Positions 8,918-17,582 of a stretch of 64,000 nucleotides of DNA are shown here, in pieces. The stretch is from Nitratidesulfovibrio termitidis HI1. Lineage in GTDB: Bacteria; Desulfobacterota; Desulfovibrionia; Desulfovibrionales; Desulfovibrionaceae. How positions within the stretch are numbered: the first letter of the stretch is position 1; every line of letters begins with the position of its first letter. Position numbers and translations under genes: made by a program. Location: contig NZ_KI632512.1 in assembly GCF_000504305.1 (NCBI RefSeq), forward strand, positions 2,551,469-2,615,468, given 5' to 3'. Under the pieces are notes generated by a model. That model was not told the DNA's origin and did no database searches. It worked only from the letters and a program-made list of their open reading frames with translations.

Positions 8918-8932
8918 TGGCACAACCGTTGC
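8918..8932 (+). promoter_or_regulatory. sigma-54 promoter for the TSUP operon
   Basis: TGGCACAACCGTTGC matches the -24/-12 consensus TGGCACR-N4-TTGC at every defined position, with correct spacing, and is followed by T. Transcription would start near 8944, about 82 bases before the ATG at 9026. This predicts an RpoN-dependent operon needing an NtrC-type activator. Confidence 0.8.
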
Positions 8933-9025
8933 TAACCCCGGGGTGTCCCACTGTGCCGCAAGGGGTGCACGGGGCGGAGGCTGGGTAGAGGGTATGCATC
9001 ACGCATCGCGTTTCACGGAGGAACC

Positions 9026-10273
9026 ATGAGCTTTCCAAGACAAGTCTTCGAATTCCTGAAGGCGAGTTCCATCGCCCACGCACAGTGGGATATCGAGGTC
9101 TCCACGTCCATCATCAAGAACCGGAAGAAGCTGCTCTTCCTCGGCATCCTGCTGCTGCCGATCCTGATGTTCAGCTTTGCCGAAGCGGGTTCCATGCTGG
9201 GCAGCAAGACCGCCTACGCACCCGCGTTCTACTCCACCAAGATATTCCTGGTGTCCATCGCGGTGGGCCTGGCTGCCGGCCTGATCACCGGCTGCATCGG
9301 CGCGGGCGGCGGCTTCATCATCACCCCGGCGCTCATGGCTGCGGGGGTCAAGGGCATCCTGGCCGTGGGCACCGACCTGTTCCACATCTTCGCCAAGGCC
9401 ATCATGGGCACCACGGTGCACAAGAAGCTGGGCAACGTGTCGGTCAAGCTGGCCATCGCCTTTCTGGTGGGGTCCGGCGCGGGCACGTTTGTCGGCGGGG
9501 CCATCAACAAGGGCCTGTACAACACCGACCCCCTGCTGTCCGAAATGTTCATCAGCTCCATCTACGCGGTGCTGCTGGGCTTTCTGGGCTTCTACGCCCT
9601 GTTCGACTACCTGAAGGCCAGCAAGTCCGGCGGCGGCGGTGACGCCCACGGCGGCAGCAGCGGCGCCACGGGCCTGTCCGTCAAGTTGCAGGCCATGAAC
9701 GTGCCCCCCATGATCACCTTCGACGAAGACCTCGTGCCCGGCGGCCGTCGCATCTCCGGCTGGATCGTTGCCGCAGGCGGCATGGTGGTGGGCATCCTGG
9801 CGGCCATCATGGGCGTGGGCGGCGGCTTCGTCACCTTCCCCATGTTCGTGTACATCTTCGGCGTGTCGTCCATGACCACCGTGGGTACCGACATCCTGCA
9901 GATCATCTTCACCGCCGGTCTCGGCGCCATCGCCCAGTACGCCATCTACGGCTACGTGTTCTACACCCTGGCCATGGGCATGCTGATCGGTTCGCTCCTG
10001 GGCATCCAGGTGGGCGCGCTGACCACCAAGGTGGTCAAGGGCATCCACATCCGCGGCTTCTACGCCATGTCGATCATCGCGGGCTTCATCAACCGCGTGG
10101 CCACCCTGCCCAAGAAGATGGTGGAACTGGAAATGATCTCCATGCCCAAGGAACTGGTGAACAACATCGAATTCGTGGGCAACATCGTGTTCTGGGTGGT
10201 GGTTGCCATCTTTGGCGCCTGGGTGTTCGGCAAGTTCTTCGCCAACATCGGCAAGCTGAGAGCGGAGGCGTAA
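9026..10273 (+). CDS. TSUP (TauE/SafE) family anion transporter
   Basis: 415 residues, integral membrane. After a soluble N-terminus of about 35 residues and one membrane helix (38-55), two homologous blocks carry the family signature of Gly-rich helices: Gly-Cys-Ile-Gly-Ala-Gly-Gly-Gly-Phe-Ile-Ile-Thr-Pro (about 90-102) and Gly-Val-Gly-Gly-Gly-Phe-Val-Thr-Phe-Pro (about 267-276). Each is followed by Val-Gly-Thr-Asp, diagnostic for TauE/SafE proteins, which move sulfite, sulfoacetate or other sulfur anions. In a sulfate reducer, sulfate or sulfite traffic is plausible but unproven. GGAGG lies before the ATG. It is coupled (1-base gap) to the gene at 10275 and driven by the sigma-54 promoter at 8918. 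Confidence 0.88.
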   Translation: MSFPRQVFEFLKASSIAHAQWDIEVSTSIIKNRKKLLFLGILLLPILMFSFAEAGSMLGSKTAYAPAFYSTKIFLVSIAVGLAAGLITGCIGAGGGFIITPALMAAGVKGILAVGTDLFHIFAKAIMGTTVHKKLGNVSVKLAIAFLVGSGAGTFVGGAINKGLYNTDPLLSEMFISSIYAVLLGFLGFYALFDYLKASKSGGGGDAHGGSSGATGLSVKLQAMNVPPMITFDEDLVPGGRRISGWIVAAGGMVVGILAAIMGVGGGFVTFPMFVYIFGVSSMTTVGTDILQIIFTAGLGAIAQYAIYGYVFYTLAMGMLIGSLLGIQVGALTTKVVKGIHIRGFYAMSIIAGFINRVATLPKKMVELEMISMPKELVNNIEFVGNIVFWVVVAIFGAWVFGKFFANIGKLRAEA

Positions 10274-10274
10274 C

Positions 10275-10994
10275 ATGCTTATCCACAGCAAGAGCAGTTT
10301 CACGAAGGGCCTGCTGCTCATGGGTTCCTTCTGCGCGGTCTTCTTCTTGATCTTCATGCCGCTCTTTCCCGGTGACGGCGGCAAGGCCCTGACCGGCCTG
10401 GAATACTCGGATGACCTGTTCAACAAGCTGTCCAAGGGCTCGTCCTACTTCATTCCCGAGGCCGCAGCGCGCGTCGAGCCCCTGAAGGGCAAGGTTGTCG
10501 AGGTAGCCTACACCTCCAAGAAGGCCGCCGACGCCGCCAAGGTGTTTGCCGCCGTGGGCGTGACCGCCACCGCCGAAGGCAACACCCTGAAGGTGCAGGG
10601 CGACCTGGGTGCGCTGCTGGCCGCCGCCGTGGTCGATTCCGACGCCATGTACAAGAACGACGGCGCGTCCGTCTCCGCACGCTACGCGGGCATGGATCAC
10701 ATGACGGTCATGGAAGCCTGGTGGGAAGGCCTGAACCCCATGATCAAGGCGTTGCAGAAGAACAAGATGGTGGGCGAAGCCAGCGCCGTCGACACCGTGC
10801 TGAAGCGCGCCGTGGAAACCGGCTACAACTACTACGGCATCCCGGCCGCCAAGGTCATGGACAAGATGGGCGTGATGATCGGCCTGCTGGTCTTCTACGT
10901 GGTGTATACCATGTGGTACGGCTTCGCCATCTTCGAACTGTTCGACGGCATCGGCCTGACCATGAAGAAGTCCAAGATCAAGCAGGAAGCCTAG
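10275..10994 (+). CDS. membrane-anchored partner of the TSUP transporter, unknown
   Basis: 239 residues. One membrane helix at each end (about 9-29 and 199-221) frames a domain of about 170 residues, probably periplasmic, with Ala-rich alternating segments and no recognised catalytic motif. It starts one base after the transporter stop, and its GGAGG lies within the end of that gene, so translation is probably coupled and the protein is likely an accessory subunit. I recognise no named family. The Met-Trp-Tyr-Gly-Phe stretch in the last helix and the short basic C-terminus fit a cytoplasmic tail. Confidence 0.75.
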   Translation: MLIHSKSSFTKGLLLMGSFCAVFFLIFMPLFPGDGGKALTGLEYSDDLFNKLSKGSSYFIPEAAARVEPLKGKVVEVAYTSKKAADAAKVFAAVGVTATAEGNTLKVQGDLGALLAAAVVDSDAMYKNDGASVSARYAGMDHMTVMEAWWEGLNPMIKALQKNKMVGEASAVDTVLKRAVETGYNYYGIPAAKVMDKMGVMIGLLVFYVVYTMWYGFAIFELFDGIGLTMKKSKIKQEA

Positions 10995-11061
10995 CGCTCG
11001 CCGCATCGGCGTCGCGGGCAACTGCCCGCTCTGCCTGACGATCATGCCGCATGACAACCAT

Positions 11062-11088
11062 GGCCCCTCGCACCCTGTGCGGGGGGCC
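11062..11088 (+). terminator. terminator after the TSUP operon
   Basis: A 12-bp stem with one G-T pair (GGCCCCTCGCAC / GTGCGGGGGGCC) and loop CCT is followed by TTCCCTTTT. It lies 67 bases after the operon's last stop. Confidence 0.75.
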
Positions 11089-11131
11089 TTCCCTTTTCCG
11101 GGTGGCCCGCACAACCTTCGCCCGCACTCCC

Positions 11132-11181
11132 TGTCGTACGACACGTCCACCTGTTGCGCCATTGGCGCGTTGTGCTATGGT
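11132..11181 (+). promoter_or_regulatory. palindrome and promoter upstream of sodB
   Basis: A perfect 12-base palindrome TGTCGTACGACA (11132-11143) is followed by TTGCGC (11154-11159), 16 bases, and TATGGT (11176-11181), a plausible sigma-70 promoter. An operator just upstream of -35 would fit an activator or redox regulator. The gene starts 176 bases further on, so a long leader is implied. Confidence 0.4.
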
Positions 11182-11357
11182 GACGGTAATCGCCCGCATC
11201 CCCGGCGCTGGCCGGGCTCTCCGCTCTCCCTACGGCACCTTGCGGGCTTCGGCATCCGGTATCCACGGGGCCCTCACGCGCCCCGTCCCGCCGCACCGCC
11301 CCGCGTCACATTCCGGGATACCCGGCGCGGCCCACCTACATCCGCAAGGAGAACGCC

Positions 11358-12074
11358 ATGCCGTCCAGCTTCACCCGCCGCTGTTTCATGTCCCTGTGCG
11401 CCTCGGCCACCCTGGTTGCCGCCGGTTCCCGCCTGCTGGGCCCCACCGTGGCCCACGCCGCCGATGCCCCCGACGCCTTCCCCATGCCGCCGCTGCCCTA
11501 CCCCGAAAACGGGCTGGAACCCGCCATCAGCGCCCGCACCATCTCGTTCCATTACGGCAAGCACACGGCCGCCTACTACGGCAACCTGAACAAGGCCGTG
11601 GCAGGCACCCCCATGGCCAGCATGAAACTGGAAGAGGTGTTCAAATCCGTGGCGGGCGATCCGGCCAAGGCCGGGCTGTTCAACAACGCCGCCCAGTCCT
11701 GGAACCACACCTTCTACTGGGCAGGCATGAAGCCCGGCGGCGGCGGCAAGCCCCCGGCCAAGGTTGCCGACGCCCTGTCCGCCGCCTTCGGCTCCGTGGA
11801 CGCCTGCGTCACCCAGCTTTCCGACGCCGCCAAAACCCAGTTCGCCAGCGGCTGGGCCTGGCTGGTCAAGGGCCGCGAAGGCGGCAAGGATGTGCTGAAG
11901 GTGCTGAAGACCGGCAACGCCGAAAACCCCATCACCCAAGGCTATACCCCCATCCTCACCATCGACGTGTGGGAGCATGCCTACTACCTGGACTACCAGA
12001 ACAAGCGCCCTGATTACGTCCAGGCCTTCTTCGACAAGCTGGTGAACTGGGACGAAGTGGCCAAGCGGTTGTAA
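11358..12074 (+). CDS. sodB: exported iron superoxide dismutase
   Basis: 238 residues. A twin-arginine-type signal (Thr-Arg-Arg-Cys-Phe-Met, residues 6-11, then a hydrophobic run to Ala-His-Ala about 34) sends it folded to the periplasm. The mature part is a Fe/Mn-SOD: Phe-His65-Tyr-Gly-Lys-His, Trp-Asn-His117-Thr-Phe-Tyr-Trp, and Asp203-Val-Trp-Glu-His207 give the four metal ligands. The Gly-Gly-Gly-Gly loop after Met-Lys-Pro favours the iron form. Periplasmic Fe-SOD is known in D. vulgaris, where it protects periplasmic metalloenzymes during oxygen exposure. AAGGAG precedes the ATG. Confidence 0.95.
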   Translation: MPSSFTRRCFMSLCASATLVAAGSRLLGPTVAHAADAPDAFPMPPLPYPENGLEPAISARTISFHYGKHTAAYYGNLNKAVAGTPMASMKLEEVFKSVAGDPAKAGLFNNAAQSWNHTFYWAGMKPGGGGKPPAKVADALSAAFGSVDACVTQLSDAAKTQFASGWAWLVKGREGGKDVLKVLKTGNAENPITQGYTPILTIDVWEHAYYLDYQNKRPDYVQAFFDKLVNWDEVAKRL

Positions 12075-12109
12075 GTGATCGGCTGTTCCAAGATTTTTTA
12101 AGAATGAAT

Positions 12110-12145
12110 CGGGGAGGGGACCTTTTAAAAAAGGCTCCCTCCCCG
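12110..12145 (+). terminator. terminator-like palindromic element after sodB
   Basis: A stem CGGGGAGGG / CCCTCCCCG encloses an inner CCTTTT/AAAAGG pairing. It begins 36 bases after the sodB stop. The same style of element (G/C-rich outer arms, CCTTTT-AAAAGG core) recurs at 12336 and 15719. Confidence 0.7.
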
Positions 12146-12335
12146 AACCCCGCTCTGCTGTCGTCATCCGTAACACTCACGCGTTGCACTCGCTTAACGG
12201 CTGACGCTCCCCCCCAAACTTTTTATCGGGGGGATTGTTATAAGCGCGCCGCCGCAACGAAGCCTATGCCCTGTCGTCATCCTCCGACTTCGTCTGCAAT
12301 ACCCACCCAATTGAAAAGTTTTGGAAGATAGGGGT

Positions 12336-12375
12336 CCGGGGAAAGAAACCTTTTTCAAAAGGTTTCTTTCCCCGG
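12336..12375 (-). terminator. perfect 19-bp hairpin downstream of PEP-synthase-like gene
   Basis: CCGGGGAAAGAAACCTTTT is followed by a two-base spacer TC and its exact reverse complement. It ends 37 bases beyond the stop of the minus-strand gene at 12412. With its T/A core it could stop transcription from either side. The remainder of the 12075-12411 gap is non-coding. Confidence 0.7.
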
Positions 12376-12411
12376 TTATTCCCAGTTCAATCTCTTTAAA
12401 AAATCAGATGA

Positions 12412-15219
12412 CTACCCGGCGACAGGGGCGATCCTGGCGAGGTCGGCGGCAATGCGGTCACGGATGGGGCCGAACACGCGTTCGTTGTGGGCCACCATAT
12501 CGATCTGGCGGGTATGGATGAGCAGGTAGCCCACGCCGCGCACCAGGGTGAGGATGCGGTCCTTGGGCAGTCCTTCGAGGGAGGCGAACAGGGCGTCGTC
12601 CTTGACGTCGGCGCGGAAGCCGCGTGCTTCCAGCACTTCGCCCACGAACCGGGCACGCAGGGTGCGGCGGTCGGCGCTGGCGGCGCCGCCCTTGAACTGG
12701 AAGGTCACGTAGTTCTCGTGCGGGTTGTCGGTGGCCATGGCTTCCACGGTGCAGAAGTGGTAGCCGAAGCGCGCCTGAAGGTTGCAGTAGTCGCGCGAGA
12801 TCATGAGAAAGTTGCGATTGGCCAGGGTGGTGGCGGCAGTGGGTTCCAGGTCCGGATTCACGGTGGATTCCAGCATGACGGACAGGAACCCGCGCGCGTC
12901 GGTAGCAGGCGGCCCGGCCCAGGGCACGGCGGTCATGCCATCCCACAGGGCCAGCATGGGCGCGGAAGCGATGTCGGCCAGGTCTACCACGGGGCCGGGC
13001 ACGGGCTTGCGGAAGCCGCCGTCGATGTCCAGCAGCCAGTATTGCAGCTTGGTGCCATTGACCCGCAGCTGCTTGCCCAACCGCTGGGTGCCGGAGCCGG
13101 AGGAACCGGCGGGATCGGGCGCGCCGAACAGCACCTCCACGGACTTCTCGTGGCAGAAGCGGGTGATGTCGTGCAGGGTGCGGCAGTGAGCGGGGGCAAA
13201 CTGCGGCGATTCCGGGTCCAGCAGATGCAGCGGCAGCACCAGCCGCGCGGCTTCGGCCAGCGCGGTGTGCACCGGGCTGCCCTCCATCAGGTTGCGACGC
13301 GGGGCGTGACCCAGAAGGTCTTCGATGCGACCGGGATGCACGCGGCGGTTATCCGCATCCACGGTGACGATGCCCGCCTGCTCCAAAAGCTCTGCGGCGC
13401 GGGGCAAACCAAACAGGGCGGGCACGCCGTACTCGCGGGCCACGCTGGCCAGATGCCCGGCGGCCCCGCCCGCCTCTGCCACCACGGCGGACGCGCGGGA
13501 CAGCAACGGCGCCCAGCGCGGCAGGGCGCGCTCGATGACCAGCACGCCACCATCAGGGAAGGACAGCAGGTCCATGTCCTTGCGCACCACGTGGGCAAGG
13601 CCCGCGCCCGCGCCAGGGCTGACCGGGGTGCCGCCCAGCAGCAACACGGGCGGACCGGATTCGCCGCAGTTGTAGCCGCCCGGCAGAGGGCCGGATTCTG
13701 CGGCGGCATCATCGCCGGATCGGGTTGCTTCGATAACATCCGTTGCCGCCGCGCCCGCACCGTCCGCGCCATCATCCCCGGCCACTGGCGAACATTCGCC
13801 CTCGGGCAATTCGTCGTGACGCGCCTCGCGCAGGGGGCGGCTTTGCAGGATGGTCAGCACGCCTTCGGGGCACACGGCCCATTCGATGTCCTGCGGTTCG
13901 CCGTAGAACACCTCGAACCCTGCGGCCAGCGCGGCGATTTCCAGGGCGCGGGCATCGTCGATGCACGGGGCGTCCACCATGTCCGACGGCATGTCCTCCA
14001 GCCGCACCCCCTCGATGGGGTCGCGCACGAAGCGCTGGGGCTTGGCCGCTATCTGGCGCTGCGCCACTGCCATGGGCACCTCGCGCGAAACCACGAACAC
14101 GTCGGGGCTGAAGCTGCCGTCCACCACTGCCTTGGGCAGGCCGGGCACGGCGTTGATGACCACGGTGTTGTCGCGCAGGTCGAGCGGGTTGCGGCTGTAG
14201 GCCACACCGCCCGCCACCGCATCCACCATGACCAGACAGCCCACGCACATGGGCACGTCCTCGTCGGGGATGCCGCGCGCCAGGCGGTAGGTCATGGCGG
14301 TGACGCCGTACTTGCTGGCCACGATGTCCTTGAAGGTGTCCAGCACGTCTTCGGGCGGCACGTTGAGTTCAGAGCGGTACTGCCCGGCGAAGGAGGCGTC
14401 CAGCGAATCCTCGCCCACGGCGCTGGAGCGCACGGCAAAACGCACCTCCGCCCCGATGCAGGCGACCGCGGAAGAATGGCCCGGATGCGGCTCCGTCCGT
14501 GCATCATGCGGGGGCCCCGCCAGGCGCTCCACCTGCGCGGTGATGGCCTCGGCCAGGTCGTCGGGCACGGGCGCTGCCAGAATGAGTTGCTGGATGGACG
14601 CAGACAGCGCGAACACCTCGTCCAGCCGGGTGGCGTCCGCCGCCTGCACCCGCCGGTCGATCTCTTCCTGCAACCCGCCTGCCTCCATGAAACGCTGGTA
14701 GCCCGTGGCCGTGACCACGAAGCCGTCGGGCACGGTGATGCCGAGGCTGCGGCGGATTTCGCCAAGGTTGGCCATCTTGCCGCCGGTCTGGTCGGCCAGG
14801 TCCACGCCGGTTTCGGCAATGGGCAGCACCAGCGGCCCGCCGCCCGCACGCACATGGGGGGCCACCACGGCCTCGATGCCCGCGCGGATTTCGTCGAACT
14901 TCGTTTCCAGCTCGGGCCAGCGGTCATCGGACAACGTGTTGAGGTGGCGCACGATCTGGAACACGCTGGCGCACGCACGGGTGCAGGCCCCGCGCACGTA
15001 GGTCATGCCGAAGGGACGCACCCCGCGCAGGGCCTCTTCCATGTCGGCCATGATTTCAAGGGCGCTTTTGTTGGCGGACAGCAGCAGCCGGAACCGCGAG
15101 CAGCGTTCGCGGTACAGCGCGCGCAGCCGTTCGGTTTCGGCGTCGGGCACGCCGCCGTCCTGCGCAGAGGGGTCCTGCCGCCGGAACAGCGCGCCGAGTG
15201 TATGGAAAAAGCCGCCCAT
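12412..15219 (-). CDS. PEP-synthase-like protein with novel C-terminal domain (intact copy)
   Basis: 935 residues. An N-terminal helical region (1-145) is followed by a pyruvate/ATP-grasp domain as in PEP synthase: Gly-Gly-Lys-x-Ala-Asn-Leu-Gly-Glu (about 168), Val-Arg264-Ser-Ser-Ala-Val-Gly-Glu-Asp, Ala-Ser-Phe-Ala-Gly-Gln, and Gln-Asp-Ile-Glu-Trp-Ala with Gln-Ser-Arg-Pro. A phosphohistidine swivel domain follows with His589 in Ala-Gly-His-Leu-Ala-Ser, where PEP synthase has its catalytic His. The usual PEP-binding barrel is absent; about 300 C-terminal residues form a different, well-conserved domain shared with the paralogue at 17942. It is last in a minus-strand group with a kinase (15882) and receiver (15333). 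True PEP synthesis is doubtful; signalling phosphotransfer is an inference. Confidence 0.8.
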   Translation of the reverse strand: MGGFFHTLGALFRRQDPSAQDGGVPDAETERLRALYRERCSRFRLLLSANKSALEIMADMEEALRGVRPFGMTYVRGACTRACASVFQIVRHLNTLSDDRWPELETKFDEIRAGIEAVVAPHVRAGGGPLVLPIAETGVDLADQTGGKMANLGEIRRSLGITVPDGFVVTATGYQRFMEAGGLQEEIDRRVQAADATRLDEVFALSASIQQLILAAPVPDDLAEAITAQVERLAGPPHDARTEPHPGHSSAVACIGAEVRFAVRSSAVGEDSLDASFAGQYRSELNVPPEDVLDTFKDIVASKYGVTAMTYRLARGIPDEDVPMCVGCLVMVDAVAGGVAYSRNPLDLRDNTVVINAVPGLPKAVVDGSFSPDVFVVSREVPMAVAQRQIAAKPQRFVRDPIEGVRLEDMPSDMVDAPCIDDARALEIAALAAGFEVFYGEPQDIEWAVCPEGVLTILQSRPLREARHDELPEGECSPVAGDDGADGAGAAATDVIEATRSGDDAAAESGPLPGGYNCGESGPPVLLLGGTPVSPGAGAGLAHVVRKDMDLLSFPDGGVLVIERALPRWAPLLSRASAVVAEAGGAAGHLASVAREYGVPALFGLPRAAELLEQAGIVTVDADNRRVHPGRIEDLLGHAPRRNLMEGSPVHTALAEAARLVLPLHLLDPESPQFAPAHCRTLHDITRFCHEKSVEVLFGAPDPAGSSGSGTQRLGKQLRVNGTKLQYWLLDIDGGFRKPVPGPVVDLADIASAPMLALWDGMTAVPWAGPPATDARGFLSVMLESTVNPDLEPTAATTLANRNFLMISRDYCNLQARFGYHFCTVEAMATDNPHENYVTFQFKGGAASADRRTLRARFVGEVLEARGFRADVKDDALFASLEGLPKDRILTLVRGVGYLLIHTRQIDMVAHNERVFGPIRDRIAADLARIAPVAG

Positions 15220-15332
15220 GTCGCTTCCGCCGAGGTCTGCTTCGTGAAATCCGCCGTCAGCCGATAGGGCCGCCGGTCTTGCTGCCTGCCGCTTGCCCGT
15301 TGCCTGTTCTCCGCCCTGCCGCGCGCCGCTGC

Positions 15333-15692
15333 TCAGGCGTGACGCACGGCCTCGCCCAACTTGAAGATCAGCTCGTTGATGGCCACGGGTTTCAGCATGT
15401 AGTCGAACGCGCCCAGCTCCATGCCGGTCAGGGCCGCGCCCAGGCTGGCATGCCCGGTCAGCAGCACCACCGGCACCTCAGGCCGCAGGGCCTTGATGCG
15501 CCGCAAGGTCTCCAGACCGTCCATGCCCGGCATCTTCACGTCCAGCACCACGGCGTCGTAAACGCCCTGCTCCACGCGCGCCACCGCGTCCGTGCCGTTG
15601 TCCACCGTGTCCACCTCCATGCCGCGCCGTTCCAGCCGCTTGTGCATGAGGTCCAGGAATTCCGTCTCGTCATCCACGATGAGAATCTTCAT
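15333..15692 (-). CDS. single-domain CheY-like response regulator
   Basis: 119 residues, a receiver domain only. Acidic pair Asp7-Asp8, phospho-acceptor Asp51 in Val-Leu-Asp-Val-Lys-Met-Pro-Gly-Met-Asp-Gly, Thr in Leu-Leu-Thr-Gly-His, and Lys-Pro near the end are all present; no output domain. It lies between the histidine kinase at 15882 and the PEP-synthase-like gene at 12412, so it probably relays phosphate from the kinase and may act on the latter by protein contact. AAGGG precedes the ATG at 15692. Upstream in-frame sequence is the palindromic element at 15719, so the short start is preferred. Confidence 0.9.
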   Translation of the reverse strand: MKILIVDDETEFLDLMHKRLERRGMEVDTVDNGTDAVARVEQGVYDAVVLDVKMPGMDGLETLRRIKALRPEVPVVLLTGHASLGAALTGMELGAFDYMLKPVAINELIFKLGEAVRHA

Positions 15693-15718
15693 GTCGTGGC
15701 CCTTTTTCGAAGATGTTC

Positions 15719-15870
15719 GGGGGAAGGGACCCTTTAAAAAGGGTCCCCTTCCCCCGGCCCCCATCCCCCCAAACTTTTCATTCGGGGTGTGGGAGGGGCC
15801 GAGGGCGCCGTGCCCCCTCCATACGGGGGTGCAGGGGGCAAGGCCCACTGCCCGCCGGAGGCGTACAAAA
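15719..15870. repeat. palindromic intergenic element, copy 2
   Basis: It begins with a long hairpin of GGGGGAAGGGACCC against GGGTCCCCTTCCCCC (one bulged base) around a CTTTAAAAAG core. A C-rich stretch, then CATTCGGGG, follow, and it ends with CCCGCCGGAGGCGTACAAAA at 15851-15870. The identical 20-base end occurs at 59721-59740, and the hairpin core resembles those at 12110 and 12336. It lies between the kinase stop and the receiver start on the minus strand, so it may reduce read-through within this group. Confidence 0.75.
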
Positions 15871-15881
15871 AGCAGCAGCCG

Positions 15882-17582
15882 CTACCGCAAGTTGAGCAGG
15901 GTATCCTGCGTGAAGGCGGGTGCTGCGGTGGGCAGGTACACGGTAAAGGTGGCCCCGTTGCCGGGGCTGCTTTCCGCCACGATGCGGCCGCCGAGTTTTT
16001 CCATGATCGAGTAGCAGATGGCGAGGCCAAGGCCGGTGCCTTCGCCTGCCTTCTTGGTGGTGTAGAACGGGTCGAAGATGTGTTCGAGCACGTCGGGGGT
16101 GATGCCGCCGCCGGTATCGGTAACGGCCACGAACACTTCCTGCCCGCCTTCGGTGGCCCCGGTGCGCACGGTAATGGCCCCGCCCTGGCCCACGGCATCG
16201 ATGGCGTTGTCCAGCACGTTCAGGATCACCTGCTGCACCTGCGCGGTGTCGGTGGTGATGGCGGGCAGGTTGGCGTCGAAATCCTTGTGGATGGTGATGG
16301 AACGGTGCAGGGCCTCGCTTTCCAGAAACTTCACGGTCTGCTCGGTCAGCACGTTGAGGGGCACGTCTTCCTGCATGGGTTCCATGCGGCGGCCAAAGCC
16401 CAGCATGCGGTGGGTGATGCCCTTGGCCCGGTCCACGTGCTGCTCGATCTTGGCGGCGGCTTCCTCGATTTCGGCGTGGTGGCCCATGCGGGCGGCGTCC
16501 TCTTCGGACAGCAGGTCGCGGATCCACCCGGCGTTCTCGCGGATGAGCATGAGCGGGTTGTTCACCTCGTGCGCCACCCCGGCGGCCAGTTTGCCGAGGG
16601 CGGCCATCTTGCTGGACTGCATGAGCGAGGCGTCAAGCATGGCCTGCCTGCGGTCGGCCTCGATGACCTTGTCCACGATCACCCGGGTGGTGAAGAAGGT
16701 GCCCAGGCAGATGACCACGGCCCCGCCCAGCAGGAACAGCACCACGATGAGCTGGGTGTGCGCCAGGGGCGAAAGGGGCTCGCGCGGGTCGTCCATGACC
16801 ACCAGCAGCCAGGGCATGTTCTCGAGCCAGGTCATGCCGGTGACCATGGGGCGGCCATCGGTATTGGCGATGGTGTCCACCACCACCCCGCGCTTGGCCT
16901 TGTCGGGCATGGTCATGCGCAGGGCGGGCCGGGTCATGATGGCGCCGTTGTTGCGCGAATCGGATTGCAGGGTGCCGTCTGCGGCCAGCAGGAAGGCGTC
17001 GCTGTTGGTGCCGGAATAGGCACGGTGCAGCATGGTGCTGACGGCGGCGGAATCGATGGTGGCCCGCAGTATCCAGGCCCGACCGTTCTCGCGGCGCATG
17101 ACCGCGATGATGAAGTGCGGAAAACGGCGGAACCCGGTGAACACGTCGCTGACGTACTGACCCTTCAGCATCACCTCGTGGAACCACGGCTCGTCGCGGT
17201 AGTTGGCCGCCTCCAGCGAGTACGGCCCCACGTAGGCCACGTGTTCGCCCTGGTCGTTGATGACCCCGATGTCCACGTAGGAACGGGCGTTGGACTGGAT
17301 GACCCCGAAGATGGCGCCCAACTGGGTGGAATCGGACAACTCGCGAAACGAGTGGGTCCAGGCCAGGCTTTTTATCTGCGAGACCCGCTCGGCCAGAAAG
17401 GTGTCCAGCGCGCGGCGCTTGCTTTCGGTCACCGCCTCGATGCCCGAAACCATGCGCTCGTGGTAGGTCTTGGAAAACTGGAGATGGATGAAGAAGCCCA
17501 GTGCAAACAGCGGCACGAGCGAAAAGGCGAGCATGGCGAGGGTGAGCCTGCGCCGCAGCCTGGTGTATCCGCCAATGTCCAT
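15882..17582 (-). CDS. membrane sensor histidine kinase (NtrB-like)
   Basis: 566 residues. Membrane helix 1 (about 12-32), a large periplasmic sensor region (33-270) resembling a double-Cache fold (Tyr-Val-Asp-Ile-Gly-Val-Ile-Asn, Glu-Pro-Trp-Phe motifs), membrane helix 2 (about 277-297), HisKA with His338 in Ala-His-Glu-Val-Asn-Asn-Pro-Leu, and HATPase with Gly-Gly-Gly-Ile and Gly-Leu-Gly-Leu-Ala. The HEVNNPL box is typical of NtrB/AtoS-type kinases. GGAGG precedes the ATG at 17582. It heads the minus-strand group kinase - receiver - PEP-synthase-like protein and probably senses a small periplasmic ligand. Confidence 0.92.
   Translation of the reverse strand: MDIGGYTRLRRRLTLAMLAFSLVPLFALGFFIHLQFSKTYHERMVSGIEAVTESKRRALDTFLAERVSQIKSLAWTHSFRELSDSTQLGAIFGVIQSNARSYVDIGVINDQGEHVAYVGPYSLEAANYRDEPWFHEVMLKGQYVSDVFTGFRRFPHFIIAVMRRENGRAWILRATIDSAAVSTMLHRAYSGTNSDAFLLAADGTLQSDSRNNGAIMTRPALRMTMPDKAKRGVVVDTIANTDGRPMVTGMTWLENMPWLLVVMDDPREPLSPLAHTQLIVVLFLLGGAVVICLGTFFTTRVIVDKVIEADRRQAMLDASLMQSSKMAALGKLAAGVAHEVNNPLMLIRENAGWIRDLLSEEDAARMGHHAEIEEAAAKIEQHVDRAKGITHRMLGFGRRMEPMQEDVPLNVLTEQTVKFLESEALHRSITIHKDFDANLPAITTDTAQVQQVILNVLDNAIDAVGQGGAITVRTGATEGGQEVFVAVTDTGGGITPDVLEHIFDPFYTTKKAGEGTGLGLAICYSIMEKLGGRIVAESSPGNGATFTVYLPTAAPAFTQDTLLNLR

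Noticed and set aside
8632-8935. Overlapping short open frames upstream of the TSUP operon
   Set aside because: No ribosome site or recognisable protein pattern, and the sigma-54 promoter lies within them.
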